A stretch of DNA of 64,000 nt from Candidatus Binatia bacterium. GTDB lineage: Bacteria > Desulfobacterota > Binatia > Bin18. The translations under genes were made by a program, and so were the position numbers. Where the stretch lies: NCBI GenBank assembly GCA_951812575.1, contig OX638322.1, positions 434,001 to 498,000 on the forward strand, in the 5' to 3' direction. The notes below the pieces were generated by a model. It saw only the letters and a program-made list of their open reading frames with translations. It did no database searches and was not told where the DNA came from. Of the stretch, positions 42,345-51,611 are shown piece by piece. The first letter of the stretch is position 1, and every line of letters begins with the position of its first letter.

Positions 42345-43115
42345 AACAAAGAACAGGCGGCGAAAAGGAAACAGCGTCCCGTTCGGACCGGCCGGATACG
42401 CCTGGGCGAGCTTCTGGCCGTACATGTCCAGAAATGCGGTCTGCCCGTCCTGACCGAGGCGCTGGCCCAAACGCTCAAGCGTCGGTCGCAGGGCCGTGCC
42501 TTTCATCCATTCCAGGACTGCATTTTCGCCGGACAAGAGGTGGTAATAAATCGTCTCCCACACCTGGACGGTACACCCGAGACTGTGGAGCGTGTGGGTG
42601 TACCAGCGAGGGGTCTGTATCGTGAAACGCTCCCCCGAACCGGCCAGCAGCGACCTCCACGGCTCTTGCTGCGTTGACTCGCGTAGAATCCGGTGGGCGG
42701 CCTCGGCATGATTGTTCGGCACCTGCACCGCCAGTACGCCGCGTGGAGTCAGCAGGCCGACCAGGTGCTGTAAAACGGCCCGATGCTCGGGCACCCAGTG
42801 CAGGGCCGCGTTCGAGATGATGCGGTCCAGCCGTCGCGGCGGGAACCACCCGGCAATATCCGCTTCCACAAAATGCAGCCGAGGCTGAGCCGGCAGCGCC
42901 CTGGTCTTGGCCAACATCTGAGGCGAATTATCCACCCCCCACACGGTCGCATGGGGCCAGCGTTCGGTCAGAGTCGTCGTCAGCGTACCCGGTCCGCAGC
43001 CCAAATCGGCGACGGTTGTCACCTCGCCATCCGGTAGACGATTCACTAAATCGAAGAACGGCTGGGCGCGTTCCTTTTGAAAGCGCTGATACTGTTGCGG
43101 GTCCCACGTAGTCAT
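42330..43115 (-). CDS. tam: Trans-aconitate 2-methyltransferase
   Basis: A SAM-dependent methyltransferase that esterifies trans-aconitate, 261 residues. The N-terminus WDPQQYQRFQKERAQPFFDL is the Tam hallmark; motif I is VADLGCGPGTLT, followed by VDNSPQML and the SNAALHWVPEH segment. Its stop codon lies in the strong hairpin at 42306-42344. It is followed (upstream in the minus direction) by dihydropyrimidinase 23 bases away, perhaps co-transcribed. Confidence 0.9.
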   Translation of the reverse strand: MTTWDPQQYQRFQKERAQPFFDLVNRLPDGEVTTVADLGCGPGTLTTTLTERWPHATVWGVDNSPQMLAKTRALPAQPRLHFVEADIAGWFPPRRLDRIISNAALHWVPEHRAVLQHLVGLLTPRGVLAVQVPNNHAEAAHRILRESTQQEPWRSLLAGSGERFTIQTPRWYTHTLHSLGCTVQVWETIYYHLLSGENAVLEWMKGTALRPTLERLGQRLGQDGQTAFLDMYGQKLAQAYPAGPNGTLFPFRRLFFVAQRG

Positions 43116-43138
43116 GGCCTGTCAGACGGACAATAGCA

Positions 43139-44575
43139 TCACAGAGCGGGCCGAGCCAAAACATCCCCCCCAACCCGGCGCTTCAGCCAGCGCCCGTCCG
43201 TCGAGTGGCCGACCAGCTTGCCGTCTTCGACAATCACCTTACCACGCAAGAGCGTCATCACCGGATAGCCCTGGCAGGTAAACCCCTCCCAGATGCTGTA
43301 GTCAGAGTCGGCGTGCAGGTCCTCTACCGTCAGCGTTTTGGTCAACTGAGGATCGAGCAGGACAATATCCGCATCACTCCCCGGCTGGATGGCGCCCTTT
43401 TGCGGATACAGGCCCAGAATCTTGGCCGCATTGGTGGCGATGATGGCGGCAAAGCGCTGGAGCGACATCCCCCGTTCGGCCACACATTTCGTGAACGCCA
43501 CCGGAATACGCGTCTCGATGCCGTTATGCCCGCCGCAGATGGATTCGATACGATCGCTGAACAGTTTGGGGCCCTTATAGGTTGTATACTCATCCGTGGC
43601 CGTGGTGCACAGGCGTCCGTCGAGCAACCCGTCCACCAGAGCCTCTCGGTCGTCGGCGAATTTCAGCGCCGGATAGGTATGAATCGCCATACCGTCCGGC
43701 TTCTTGTAATCGTCACAGGTGAAGTGCAGATAGTGATGCAGGGCCTCACCGTACACGGGCTGTCCGGACTGGCGTGCTTCGGCAATGGCGCGTACGCCTT
43801 CCTTGGCCGTGGTATGGACGAAATACACCCCAGTGCCGGTGTGCTCGGCCAGACGAATGATGGTCCGAAAGGCCAGGTCTTCGGACAGATTGTTGTGAAC
43901 CAGATGCATATTATAGGCTTGGTCGCGTCCCTCGCGCTTAAGCTTCTCAAGCATGTAATTCACAATCTCGTCCTCTTCCGCGTGGACGGCCATCATACCG
44001 CCGTGCTTGGCCACTTCGGCAAAAATCTCCCACAGATGTCCATACGGGATGCGCACCTCCGTGGTGGTAAAAATCTTGAAGCTGCCAACACCTTCTTGTA
44101 ATGCCTCGGCAATCTGGCCCGCGGCTTGGTGGCCGCATTCTCCGGCAAGCATGTAGTGAAAGGCGAAGTCCGTGTAGCAGTGATCTCGAAAGACGGCCCG
44201 CCGCCGCTCAAGTACCTCAAGCAGCGGGCGACGGCGTTCTCCGCGCAGTGCCTTGCGGGACAGGTCGCCGGCAAAATCGATAATGGTCGTCACCCCACCG
44301 AACGCGGCCGCCCGACTGGCCGCCTCGGGCGGCTGGGTCATCACATCCGGCTGGCCGGTCCAATCCGGCGGGACGGGAATGCCGATATGCGCATGCGGTT
44401 CGATCCCGCCCGGCAGGACGATCTTTCCCCTTGCATCGATCACCCGTCCGGCATCGGCATTCAGGGTTCCGGGTTGACCCACGGCAACGATCTCCTCCCC
44501 GACAATGCCCACATCCAATTCCGCCACAGTGTGGGGCGTCACAACGGTTCCTCCGGTGATGATGAGATCAAGCAT
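43139..44575 (-). CDS. Dihydropyrimidinase/D-hydantoinase
   Basis: A cyclic-amidohydrolase opening hydantoin or dihydropyrimidine rings, 478 residues. Binuclear metal ligands visible: HAH (EPHAHIG), the carboxylated lysine in GSFKIFTTT, VHAEED, VHTTAKEG and the Asp in TTATDEYTTY. The last corresponds to the catalytic Asp. The N- and C-terminal beta-sandwich domain (MLDLIITGGTVV..., GYPVMTLLRGKVIVEDGKLVG) is complete. The related hyuA-hyuB pair is 17 kb away, so ring opening and further hydrolysis of hydantoins may both occur. The natural substrate is not known. Confidence 0.92.
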   Translation of the reverse strand: MLDLIITGGTVVTPHTVAELDVGIVGEEIVAVGQPGTLNADAGRVIDARGKIVLPGGIEPHAHIGIPVPPDWTGQPDVMTQPPEAASRAAAFGGVTTIIDFAGDLSRKALRGERRRPLLEVLERRRAVFRDHCYTDFAFHYMLAGECGHQAAGQIAEALQEGVGSFKIFTTTEVRIPYGHLWEIFAEVAKHGGMMAVHAEEDEIVNYMLEKLKREGRDQAYNMHLVHNNLSEDLAFRTIIRLAEHTGTGVYFVHTTAKEGVRAIAEARQSGQPVYGEALHHYLHFTCDDYKKPDGMAIHTYPALKFADDREALVDGLLDGRLCTTATDEYTTYKGPKLFSDRIESICGGHNGIETRIPVAFTKCVAERGMSLQRFAAIIATNAAKILGLYPQKGAIQPGSDADIVLLDPQLTKTLTVEDLHADSDYSIWEGFTCQGYPVMTLLRGKVIVEDGKLVGHSTDGRWLKRRVGGDVLARPAL

Positions 44576-44700
44576 AGTCCACCTCCTGAGTATTTCCCCT
44601 CTTCCTTGTACTCCTTTCTTCTCCTCTCAGAAAATCCCCTGTGCTTGCTTGCCTTTCTCCGCAGCGGCTGATAGCTCACCGCTGATGAGGGGAACTGTCT

Positions 44701-45897
44701 ATGCGAGCACTCGATGACATTCGCGTTCTTGATCTCACCCACGTCTTTAACGGTCCCTATGCCGCCCAAGTGTTAGGCCTGCTTGGAGCCGAAGTCATTA
44801 AGATCGAGCCGCGTCCCTACGGTGAACGCGCGCGCAGCATTTTCCCCATCCCGGACGCCGGAAAGCAGAGCTATCCCTTTGTGATGCTCAACTCGAATAA
44901 AAAAGGCATTACGCTCAACCTCAAATCCGAACGCGGCAAAGAGCTGTTTAAACAATTTGTGACAGAGTCCGATATTGTCGTCGAGAATTTTACCGCCGGG
45001 ACCATGGACAAGCTGGGGCTGGGCTATCGGGACCTAAAGCGCATCAATCCGCGCATTATTTACGCGTCGAGCTCGGGCTATGGCAAGACCGGCCCGTACA
45101 GTGCCTACCCCGCGTTTGATTCTATTGTTCAGGCGTTGTCCGGTATCATGAGCACAACGGGCGATCCGGCCGGTCCGCCGATGAAGGCCGGGCCCCCGAT
45201 CATGGACATTATGGCGGGCATCCATTTTGCCGCCGGCATACTGGCCGCCCTGCATCAGCGCGACCGCACCGGAGAGGGTCTGGAATTGGAAACCTCGCTG
45301 TTTGAGTCGGCAATTGGACCGATGACCGCCCAGATCTCGGCCTACCGCGCCCAAGGCGGCAGCTATGAGCGCGCTGGCAACCGGGCTCCGAACCGCGCCT
45401 TCTCTCCGTATAACTGCTATCCCGCCAGTGACGGCTATGTCTTGTTGCTGACCTCAGACAATCAGCGCTGGCAGGCGTTGTGTACCCTCATGGGACGCGA
45501 GGATATTGCCCAAGACGAAAATTTCGCGACCAACCGGGCCCGCTCCAAACACGCGGATGAGGTGGATGAGATTGTCAGCGCCTGGACCAGCCACCAGCCA
45601 AAACACGAAATCATGCGTCTGTGTGGCGAGGCGGATATCACCTGTGGGGCGGTCCAGACCGTCGAAGAGGTCCTCAACGACCCCCACCTGCGCGAACGCG
45701 GTATCCTCAAGGATATCGATCATCCCACCGCCGGTCCTGTCACCGTGCTCGGTGCGCCCTGGCGTTTCAACGACCAGCAGCCCCCCAACGACACGCCGAG
45801 TCCAAATCTGGGCGAGCATAACGAACTGGTGTACGGCAAATTGCTGGGATTGTCTGAAACTGAGATTCGGACACTCAAAGAAGACGGGGTGATTTAG
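44701..45897 (+). CDS. Family III CoA-transferase (CaiB/BaiF)
   Basis: A CoA-transferase of the CaiB/BaiF/Frc family, 398 residues. The start MRALDDIRVLDLTHVFNGPYAAQVLGLLGAEVIKIE is typical, and the catalytic Asp is in PPIMDIMAGIHFAAGIL near residue 166. Substrates are carboxylic acids activated by CoA exchange; the specific one is not evident. It is divergent from dihydropyrimidinase and followed 46 bases later by the P450 gene. Confidence 0.93.
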   Translation: MRALDDIRVLDLTHVFNGPYAAQVLGLLGAEVIKIEPRPYGERARSIFPIPDAGKQSYPFVMLNSNKKGITLNLKSERGKELFKQFVTESDIVVENFTAGTMDKLGLGYRDLKRINPRIIYASSSGYGKTGPYSAYPAFDSIVQALSGIMSTTGDPAGPPMKAGPPIMDIMAGIHFAAGILAALHQRDRTGEGLELETSLFESAIGPMTAQISAYRAQGGSYERAGNRAPNRAFSPYNCYPASDGYVLLLTSDNQRWQALCTLMGREDIAQDENFATNRARSKHADEVDEIVSAWTSHQPKHEIMRLCGEADITCGAVQTVEEVLNDPHLRERGILKDIDHPTAGPVTVLGAPWRFNDQQPPNDTPSPNLGEHNELVYGKLLGLSETEIRTLKEDGVI

Positions 45898-45943
45898 CGT
45901 TCTTCAGCTTGCCCTTCGCCCCATAGTCTCGTAGATTTTTTCT

Positions 45944-47278
45944 ATGAGTTCCCTCCCCCCCGGTCCGAGGCTCCCCCGGCTGTTCCAGACGCTGAACTGG
46001 GTTCGCAGGCCCATTCCCATCATGCGGAAATATGCCCAGGAGTATGGTGAGTGTTTCACCATGCGTTTGCTCAATAGGCCGCCGATTGCGTTCTTCAGCG
46101 ACCCGGTTGCCATTCAACAGATCTTTACCGCCTCACCCGAGCGCGCCCTGGCGGGTCGAGGGAATATCGTCCTCAAACCGATTTTGGGCGAGAACTCAGT
46201 CCTGTTGCTTGATGGCGCACGCCATAAACGGGAGCGCAAATTGCTCATGCCGCCGTTTCATGGCGAACGCATGCGTCTCTATGGCGAAATCATGCGCGAG
46301 GCTGCCGACCGGTCGATTGAAAACTGGCCGGTGGAACAGCCCTTCCCGGTTCACGAACGCATGCAGGCGATTACGCTTGACATCATTCTGCGGACCGTCT
46401 TCGGCGTGGACGAGGGTGCACTGCTCCAGAAACTGCGGTCCTTGCTGATTGAGTTTCTCAGACTCGTAGGGAATAGTCCTCTCCTTTTAGTCCGTTGGCT
46501 GCAAGTCAACCTGGGACCGCTCACCTCGTGGCAGCGCATCGGTCAACTCGGCCACGAAATCGATGCAGTGTTGTACGAGCAGATTGCCCAACGCAAAGCC
46601 GCAGCCCAAAACGGACGCACTGACATTATGGCCATGCTTATCGAAGCCCGCGACGAAGATGGTCAACCCATGAGCGATCAAGAGCTACGAGATGAGATGA
46701 TCACCATGCTGCTGGCCGGACACGAGACCACCGCTACTTCGCTGTCCTGGGTCGTTCACCGTTTGTTACAAAACCCGGACGTTCTCGAAAAAGTTCGCGC
46801 CGAGCTCCAGCACGTGGTCGGAGGGGGTCCCATACGAGCCGAGCACCTTTCCGAGCTTGAGTATCTCGATGCGACCATCAAAGAGACAGCCCGACTCAAT
46901 CCTATTATCCCGGTCGTGGTTCGCTATCTCGGGCAGCCCACCCAGATCGGGGCGTATGAAATACCTGCGGGCTGTATAGCCGCGCCGTGTATTTACCTCA
47001 CCCACCGGCGACCGGAACGGTGGCCCGAGCCCGAGACGTTTAACCCCGACCGGTTTGTTGGAAAACGCGTTGATCCCTACTCCTTTTTCCCCTTTGGCGG
47101 CGGAGTCCGCCACTGTCTGGGTGCAGCCTTTGCCACCTATGAGATGAAAATCGTCCTCGCCCAGATGTTGGCTCGGGTCTCATTCCGGCCAGTGCCGGGA
47201 CATACCGTGCGGGTTGTCCGGCGGAGTATTACGTTTGCTCCATCTGAGGGCATGCCGGTGATTCGAGAAGCGGCGTAA
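45944..47278 (+). CDS. Cytochrome P450
   Basis: A soluble bacterial-type P450 of 444 residues with no membrane anchor. The I-helix motif is AGHETTATSLSW (near residue 257), the ExxR is KETARLNP, and the heme ligand Cys is in FPFGGGVRHCLGAAFA (near residue 391). Overall it resembles the CYP110/CYP102-like group. No ferredoxin gene is adjacent. The following TPR gene starts 88 bases later. Confidence 0.94.
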   Translation: MSSLPPGPRLPRLFQTLNWVRRPIPIMRKYAQEYGECFTMRLLNRPPIAFFSDPVAIQQIFTASPERALAGRGNIVLKPILGENSVLLLDGARHKRERKLLMPPFHGERMRLYGEIMREAADRSIENWPVEQPFPVHERMQAITLDIILRTVFGVDEGALLQKLRSLLIEFLRLVGNSPLLLVRWLQVNLGPLTSWQRIGQLGHEIDAVLYEQIAQRKAAAQNGRTDIMAMLIEARDEDGQPMSDQELRDEMITMLLAGHETTATSLSWVVHRLLQNPDVLEKVRAELQHVVGGGPIRAEHLSELEYLDATIKETARLNPIIPVVVRYLGQPTQIGAYEIPAGCIAAPCIYLTHRRPERWPEPETFNPDRFVGKRVDPYSFFPFGGGVRHCLGAAFATYEMKIVLAQMLARVSFRPVPGHTVRVVRRSITFAPSEGMPVIREAA

Positions 47279-47365
47279 GTCTCCCTCAATGCCTCGCAGT
47301 TTTTCACAAGGGTTGCTACAGATGGGCAGTTGTTGCATTTAGACCTCCGGACAAAAGGGGACGCC

Positions 47366-48142
47366 ATGAGTGACACCACCTGGGAGACGGCAAACGAAGC
47401 GGGTGCACGGCTGTATCAAAAAGGTCATTATGTCGAAGCCGAGCAACACCTCCGGACGGCTCTCCAAGAGGCAGAAAAGTTTGGCCCGCAGGACTCCCGC
47501 GTCGCCGTTGTCCTGAACAACCTGGGGAGTTTATCGCATAATCAAGGCAAGCGAACTGAAGCCAGCGGCTATTATGAACGGGCCTTGTCTATCCGGGAGG
47601 CGCACTATGGACCCCACCATCCGTGGGTGGCGCAGAGTCTGAATAACCTGGCCTCGCTGTACCGCGAACTCGGCCGCTACGTGGAAGCCGAGACCTTTCT
47701 CCAGCGCGCGCTGAAAATCGCCGAAGCCCTGGTCGGCCCTACGCATTACCGCATCACCAATTGTCTCAACAATCTGGCCGCCGTCTATATGAGCCAGGAA
47801 CGCTACACCGAGGCGGAGTCGTATTTTCAGCGGTCGCTGACAATCAGACAGCAGTCGCTTGGGCCGACGCACCCCGCGGTCTCAACCAGCCTCAGCGGAC
47901 TGGCCGAGCTGGCCATTGCCCAGGGCAAGTATGCAGAGGCCGAGCCGCTCTTTCAGCAGGCGCTTGAGATCCGCGAGAAGAAGCTCGGCACGGACCATCC
48001 GGCAGTGGCCGTCATCCTCGAAAAATATGTCGATTTGCTGCAAAAGCTCAGTCGCGAGGACGAGGCTGAAGAGATGGCTGCTCGGGCCAAAACCATCCGC
48101 ACCAAACAGGCTCAGCCACAGCCGACAGAGGTCGGGCATTAG
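47366..48142 (+). CDS. Tetratricopeptide (TPR-12/kinesin light chain-type) repeat protein
   Basis: A 258-residue protein made of about five 42-residue TPR units of the kinesin light chain type, e.g. ALSIREAHYGPHHPWVAQSLNNLASLYRELGRYVEAETFLQRAL. Such repeats mediate protein interactions; no partner is evident. The frame opens at 47330, but the ATG at 47366 with AAAGGGG upstream is preferred. There is no signal peptide. Confidence 0.9.
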   Translation: MSDTTWETANEAGARLYQKGHYVEAEQHLRTALQEAEKFGPQDSRVAVVLNNLGSLSHNQGKRTEASGYYERALSIREAHYGPHHPWVAQSLNNLASLYRELGRYVEAETFLQRALKIAEALVGPTHYRITNCLNNLAAVYMSQERYTEAESYFQRSLTIRQQSLGPTHPAVSTSLSGLAELAIAQGKYAEAEPLFQQALEIREKKLGTDHPAVAVILEKYVDLLQKLSREDEAEEMAARAKTIRTKQAQPQPTEVGH

Positions 48143-48212
48143 GGGAGAGGGTACCCTCCCCTGGTCCCCTTCGACTTTGCTCAGGACAGGCTCTCCCAGA
48201 GGGAGAGGGAAA
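48141..48212. repeat. REP-like palindromic tract after the TPR gene
   Basis: A GC-rich palindromic tract begins with GAGGGTACCCTC (48147-48158), flanked by AGGGGA and CCCCT, and continues with TTCGACTTTGCTCAGGACAG and a second palindromic part (TCTCCCAGAGGGAGA). This type of extragenic palindrome is common in environmental genomes. It may end transcription between the convergent TPR and VOC genes. Confidence 0.6.
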
Positions 48213-48219
48213 CGACAGT

Positions 48220-48711
48220 CTACGCCCGGGCCGGAACCATCTCGTCCAACTGGATAATGATTCCATCCGGGTCTTTGACAAAGGCGCTACGGATGGTGCC
48301 CTCTTTGGTCTTGGCCAGGACGTGCGGCGGGGCGACAAATTCCACCCCTTTACTCTCCAGGTCTTTGTGGACTCTGTTCAAGCCTTTGACCCATATCCCG
48401 AAGTGGGAAATACCAATCTGGTCCACCAGGATCGGCTTTCCGGTCGCTTTACCCTGCGTCGGCGCCAGCAGGGCAATCACCGGGGCGTCTTCGCTAAGGC
48501 CGTACGGGGTGGCTTTCTTTTTGCCGTGGCGCAGAATGGCGAACTTCACATGTTGGTTTTTCTTCTTGTAAATCCCCTGCTGATATTCTCCCTCTTCAAC
48601 AGTGGATCCCTGCTGGGCCACCTTGAATCCGAGCAAATCCCGATAGAAATGCATGGAGCGCTCAAAATCATTGGTACACAGTGCAACATGGGACATCCCA
48701 CGTGGGTTCAT
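48220..48711 (-). CDS. VOC family (glyoxalase/bleomycin-resistance fold) protein
   Basis: A 163-residue member of the vicinal oxygen chelate fold, with two beta-alpha-beta-beta-beta halves. Candidate metal ligands: His in MSHVALCTNDFERSMHFYRDLLGF, His in ISHFGIWVKGLN, and Glu in IIIQLDEMVPA. It could be a glyoxalase, dioxygenase or resistance protein. The gene is flanked by a palindromic tract downstream and is divergent from the TcuA-like gene. Confidence 0.85.
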   Translation of the reverse strand: MNPRGMSHVALCTNDFERSMHFYRDLLGFKVAQQGSTVEEGEYQQGIYKKKNQHVKFAILRHGKKKATPYGLSEDAPVIALLAPTQGKATGKPILVDQIGISHFGIWVKGLNRVHKDLESKGVEFVAPPHVLAKTKEGTIRSAFVKDPDGIIIQLDEMVPARA

Positions 48712-48870
48712 ATCCTTCCTCCTCTTGGGCTATGTCTCGCACAGCCGGTGTTGTTTTCTTTCTGTCTATGTCAGGAGGAATCCTGGGGTCAAGAGACAAG
48801 CGCGAAAAAGTAAGGGGATTCACGCGACAGACAGAAACGCTATAGTGACGGCCACAGGGAGGAGAGGCCA

Positions 48871-50391
48871 TTGGCAGACTCGGCGCAGCGCACACCAGAA
48901 ACGTTTGACGTGATCGTTGTCGGAGCGGGCAATGCCGCCTTTACTGCCGCGCTGGCCGCTCGGGCAGAGGGCGCCCGGGTCGTTGTTCTCGAAAAGGCCA
49001 CGCAGAAATTACGCGGCGGCAATACCCGTTTTACCGGCGGTCTGTTCCGCTGCACCTATAACGGTATCGACGATTTGATGGCGCTGATCAGGGACAACGA
49101 TGACCCGAGCGATGTGGCGGTCGATCCCTATACACCCGAGGATTTTCAGCACGACATCAACCGCGTCACCGGTGGACGGGCCGATCCGGCGCTGACCCAC
49201 ACCTTGATTACGCACTCATATGATACGGTGCGCTGGATGGCCGACCTGGGCGTGGCCTGGGAGTTTAATCGCGCGGTCGGTCCAGTCAGGATTGCCGGAT
49301 CCCAAAAGATCAAACTCGCCCGCGGAGGCGCGCTCCGTGCCAAAGGCGAAGGCGTCCTGCTGTCCAGCACCCTGTTTCGCCTGGCGACTGAAGCGGACAT
49401 TCCGGTCTGGTACGAAACCCAGGCTCAGCGTATTCTCACGGCCGCGGACGGTCGCGTGACCGGTCTGGCCCTACGCGACCCCAGCGGCCTGCGTAGCGTC
49501 GAGTGTCAGGCCCTGGTTCTGGCCAGCGGCGGATTCCAGGCGAACCCGGAAATGCGCACGGCCTATCTCGGTCCGAGTTGGAGCGTGGTCAAGGTCAGGG
49601 GCAGCCGTTTTAATACTGGCGAGATGACGCGCGCGGCCCTGTCGGTCGGGGCTCAGAGTTATGGCGAATGGGCGGGTTGTCATGCCACGCCGATCGATGC
49701 CGACGCCCCGGCCTATGGCGACCTGCGGCTCACCGACAAGACCAACCGGCTGTCCTATCCGTTCTCGGTCATGGTCAATCTGGACGGCGAGCGCTTTGTT
49801 GACGAGGGCGAGGATTTCAATTTGTACACCTACGCCAGAATGGGGCGTGATATTTTACAGCAGCGCAGCGCAACCATCTTTCAGGTCTTTGACCAGCAGA
49901 CCGTCTCGCTGTTGGAGACGCGCTATAATACCGGCACGCCCATTATCGCCGACAGTCTGACCGAGTTGGCAGATCGCATCGAGGAGCGCTACGCAGCCTT
50001 GGATTTTCACCGGGATGTTTTCCAGGCCACGCTTGAGGCCTATAACGCCGCGGTCCAAGACGGTCCCTTCGATCCTGACCGAAAAGACGGCAAGCGGACG
50101 CGTGGTCTGCGACCGGAAAAAACCAACTGGGCGACCCGGCTCGACCAGCCCCCCTTTTGCGCCTATCCGGTCTCGCTCGGCATCACCTTCACCTTTGGCG
50201 GTCTGCGGATCAACACCGACGCGGCGGTCGTCGATCATTTGGACCGGCCCATCCCCGGCCTGTTCGCAACCGGAGAGATGACCGGCGGTTTTTTCTATCG
50301 CAACTATCCGGGCGGCTCCGGGCTGATGCGTGGCGCAGTCTTCGGCCGGTTGGCCGGCGCGCACGCGGCGCGCTGGGCACGGGGAGAATAG
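48871..50391 (+). CDS. FAD-dependent tricarballylate dehydrogenase-like protein
   Basis: A flavoprotein of the fumarate reductase/TcuA group, 506 residues. The dinucleotide-binding motif is VVGAGNAAFTAALAARAEGARVVVLEK; catalytic-type regions are TKINRLSYPFSVMV-like and the C-terminal FFYRNYPGGSGLMRGAVFGR, which is the TcuA-like end. The start is a TTG at 48871 with GGAGAGG upstream. It is 4 bases before the PrpB-like GTG, so it belongs to the following catabolic module; oxidation of a tricarboxylate-type acid is inferred from TcuA homology. The substrate is uncertain. Confidence 0.82.
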   Translation: MADSAQRTPETFDVIVVGAGNAAFTAALAARAEGARVVVLEKATQKLRGGNTRFTGGLFRCTYNGIDDLMALIRDNDDPSDVAVDPYTPEDFQHDINRVTGGRADPALTHTLITHSYDTVRWMADLGVAWEFNRAVGPVRIAGSQKIKLARGGALRAKGEGVLLSSTLFRLATEADIPVWYETQAQRILTAADGRVTGLALRDPSGLRSVECQALVLASGGFQANPEMRTAYLGPSWSVVKVRGSRFNTGEMTRAALSVGAQSYGEWAGCHATPIDADAPAYGDLRLTDKTNRLSYPFSVMVNLDGERFVDEGEDFNLYTYARMGRDILQQRSATIFQVFDQQTVSLLETRYNTGTPIIADSLTELADRIEERYAALDFHRDVFQATLEAYNAAVQDGPFDPDRKDGKRTRGLRPEKTNWATRLDQPPFCAYPVSLGITFTFGGLRINTDAAVVDHLDRPIPGLFATGEMTGGFFYRNYPGGSGLMRGAVFGRLAGAHAARWARGE

Positions 50392-50395
50392 CGCG

Positions 50396-51319
50396 GTGTT
50401 GCAAACGACCCAAGGTCCGACCCAGCTCAGGGCGCTGCTGGCCCAAGAGGGACTGCTCACGGCTCCGGGCGTGTACGATGGGCTGTCAGCCAAAATTGCC
50501 GAAGCCGCCGGCGTAGCGGTGTTGTATGTGAGCGGCGGTGCCATCGCGCGCAGTATGGGCTATCCCGATATGGGCTTGGTAACACTCACGGAAATGCAAA
50601 AGCGGCTGGAAGAGATTCGCGCGGTCACCGCTCTGCCGCTTATTGTGGATGCCGACACGGGCTACGGCAATGCGCTGAACGTCATTCGGACGATTCGGGC
50701 GTATGCGCGCTCCGGCGCGGCGGCCCTGCATATTGAGGACCAGGTCGAACCCAAACGCTGCGGCCATTATGAAGGCAAACACGTGGTCCGCAGCGCGGAG
50801 ATGGTCCAGAAAATTCAGGCCGCGGTGGAGGCGTGTGGCGACAGCGGACTGCTCATTATCGCCCGGACAGACGCCCGGGCCGCTCTTGGATTGGACGCGG
50901 CGATTGAACGGGGGAATGCCTATGCTGAGGCGGGAGCGGATATGATTTTTGTGGAAGCGCCACAATCGGTTGAGGAGATTCAGCGGATAGCCCTGGAGGT
51001 CAAAGCGCCACTCGTGATCAACATGTTCTGGGGCGGCAAAACACCGCTGGTTCCGGCCGAGCACCTCGCCGCCCTCGGGTATCGGATTATGATTGTTCCG
51101 TCAGACCTGCAACGCGCCGCTATTCGGGCCATGCAGCGTGCCGCCGCCGAAATCCACACCCACGGCCATACGCAAGCAATGGCGGAAGACATGGTTTCTT
51201 TTGTCGAACGAGAAGAGCTGATTGGCCTGGCTGAAGCGCAAGCCTTACAGCACCGGTTTCTGAAGGAGCATGACCAGGAAAGAAAACCTCCACCCCAGAA
51301 GCGCCGGAACGTTTTTTGA
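50396..51319 (+). CDS. Isocitrate lyase/PEP mutase family protein (PrpB-like)
   Basis: A PEP mutase/2-methylisocitrate lyase superfamily protein of about 307 residues. Key motifs are DADTGYGNALN (metal-binding), the lyase signature EDQVEPKRCGHYEGK near residue 120, and ARTDARA. KRCGH favours a lyase such as PrpB or a carboxy-PEP-type enzyme over a phosphonate mutase. The GTG at 50396 starts 4 bases after the flavoprotein stop with GGGGAG upstream. With PrpD downstream this suggests a methylcitrate-like C-C cleavage pathway. Confidence 0.86.
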   Translation: MLQTTQGPTQLRALLAQEGLLTAPGVYDGLSAKIAEAAGVAVLYVSGGAIARSMGYPDMGLVTLTEMQKRLEEIRAVTALPLIVDADTGYGNALNVIRTIRAYARSGAAALHIEDQVEPKRCGHYEGKHVVRSAEMVQKIQAAVEACGDSGLLIIARTDARAALGLDAAIERGNAYAEAGADMIFVEAPQSVEEIQRIALEVKAPLVINMFWGGKTPLVPAEHLAALGYRIMIVPSDLQRAAIRAMQRAAAEIHTHGHTQAMAEDMVSFVEREELIGLAEAQALQHRFLKEHDQERKPPPQKRRNVF

Positions 51320-51366
51320 AGGAGTAAAGAGCACAGCAGGTTGTTATCCCTGGCGTCGCTGTGTTA

Positions 51367-51396
51367 TGTATGACAAATATTCTGTTTCGTCATACA
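51367..51396. promoter_or_regulatory. Operator-like inverted repeat before the toxin-antitoxin pair
   Basis: TGTATGAC (51367-51374) and GTCATACA (51389-51396) form a perfect 8-bp inverted repeat with a 14-base AT-rich spacer, 15 bases before the antitoxin ATG. This is the usual layout for autoregulation by a ribbon-helix-helix antitoxin. Function is inferred. Confidence 0.6.
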
Positions 51397-51410
51397 CAAG
51401 AGGAACGCCC

Positions 51411-51611
51411 ATGGATACGCGAAAGGCCCTGACCGTCCGGGTTCCCGAGACCCGGCTTCGGAAACTCATGCGAGCCCGTAAAGCAAAAACCCAATCAGAG
51501 TTAATTAATACGCTGTTGGCCGAAGAAGAAGAGCGGCTTCATTCCCATAAGGTCTTACGTGAGACTGTCGGAGTCATTTCATCCTCTGATATCAATGATC
51601 GCCTTCTTTGA
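51411..51611 (+). CDS. Antitoxin, ribbon-helix-helix type
   Basis: A 66-residue protein, MDTRKALTVRVPETRLRKLM followed by a helical tail with AEEEERLHSHKVLRE and DINDRLL, looking like a short DNA-binding antitoxin whose C-terminus would neutralise the toxin. An upstream ATG at 51366 would give a longer, unlikely product; 51411 has AGAGGAA upstream. It overlaps the PIN toxin gene by 17 bases. No close family name is recognised. Confidence 0.7.
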   Translation: MDTRKALTVRVPETRLRKLMRARKAKTQSELINTLLAEEEERLHSHKVLRETVGVISSSDINDRLL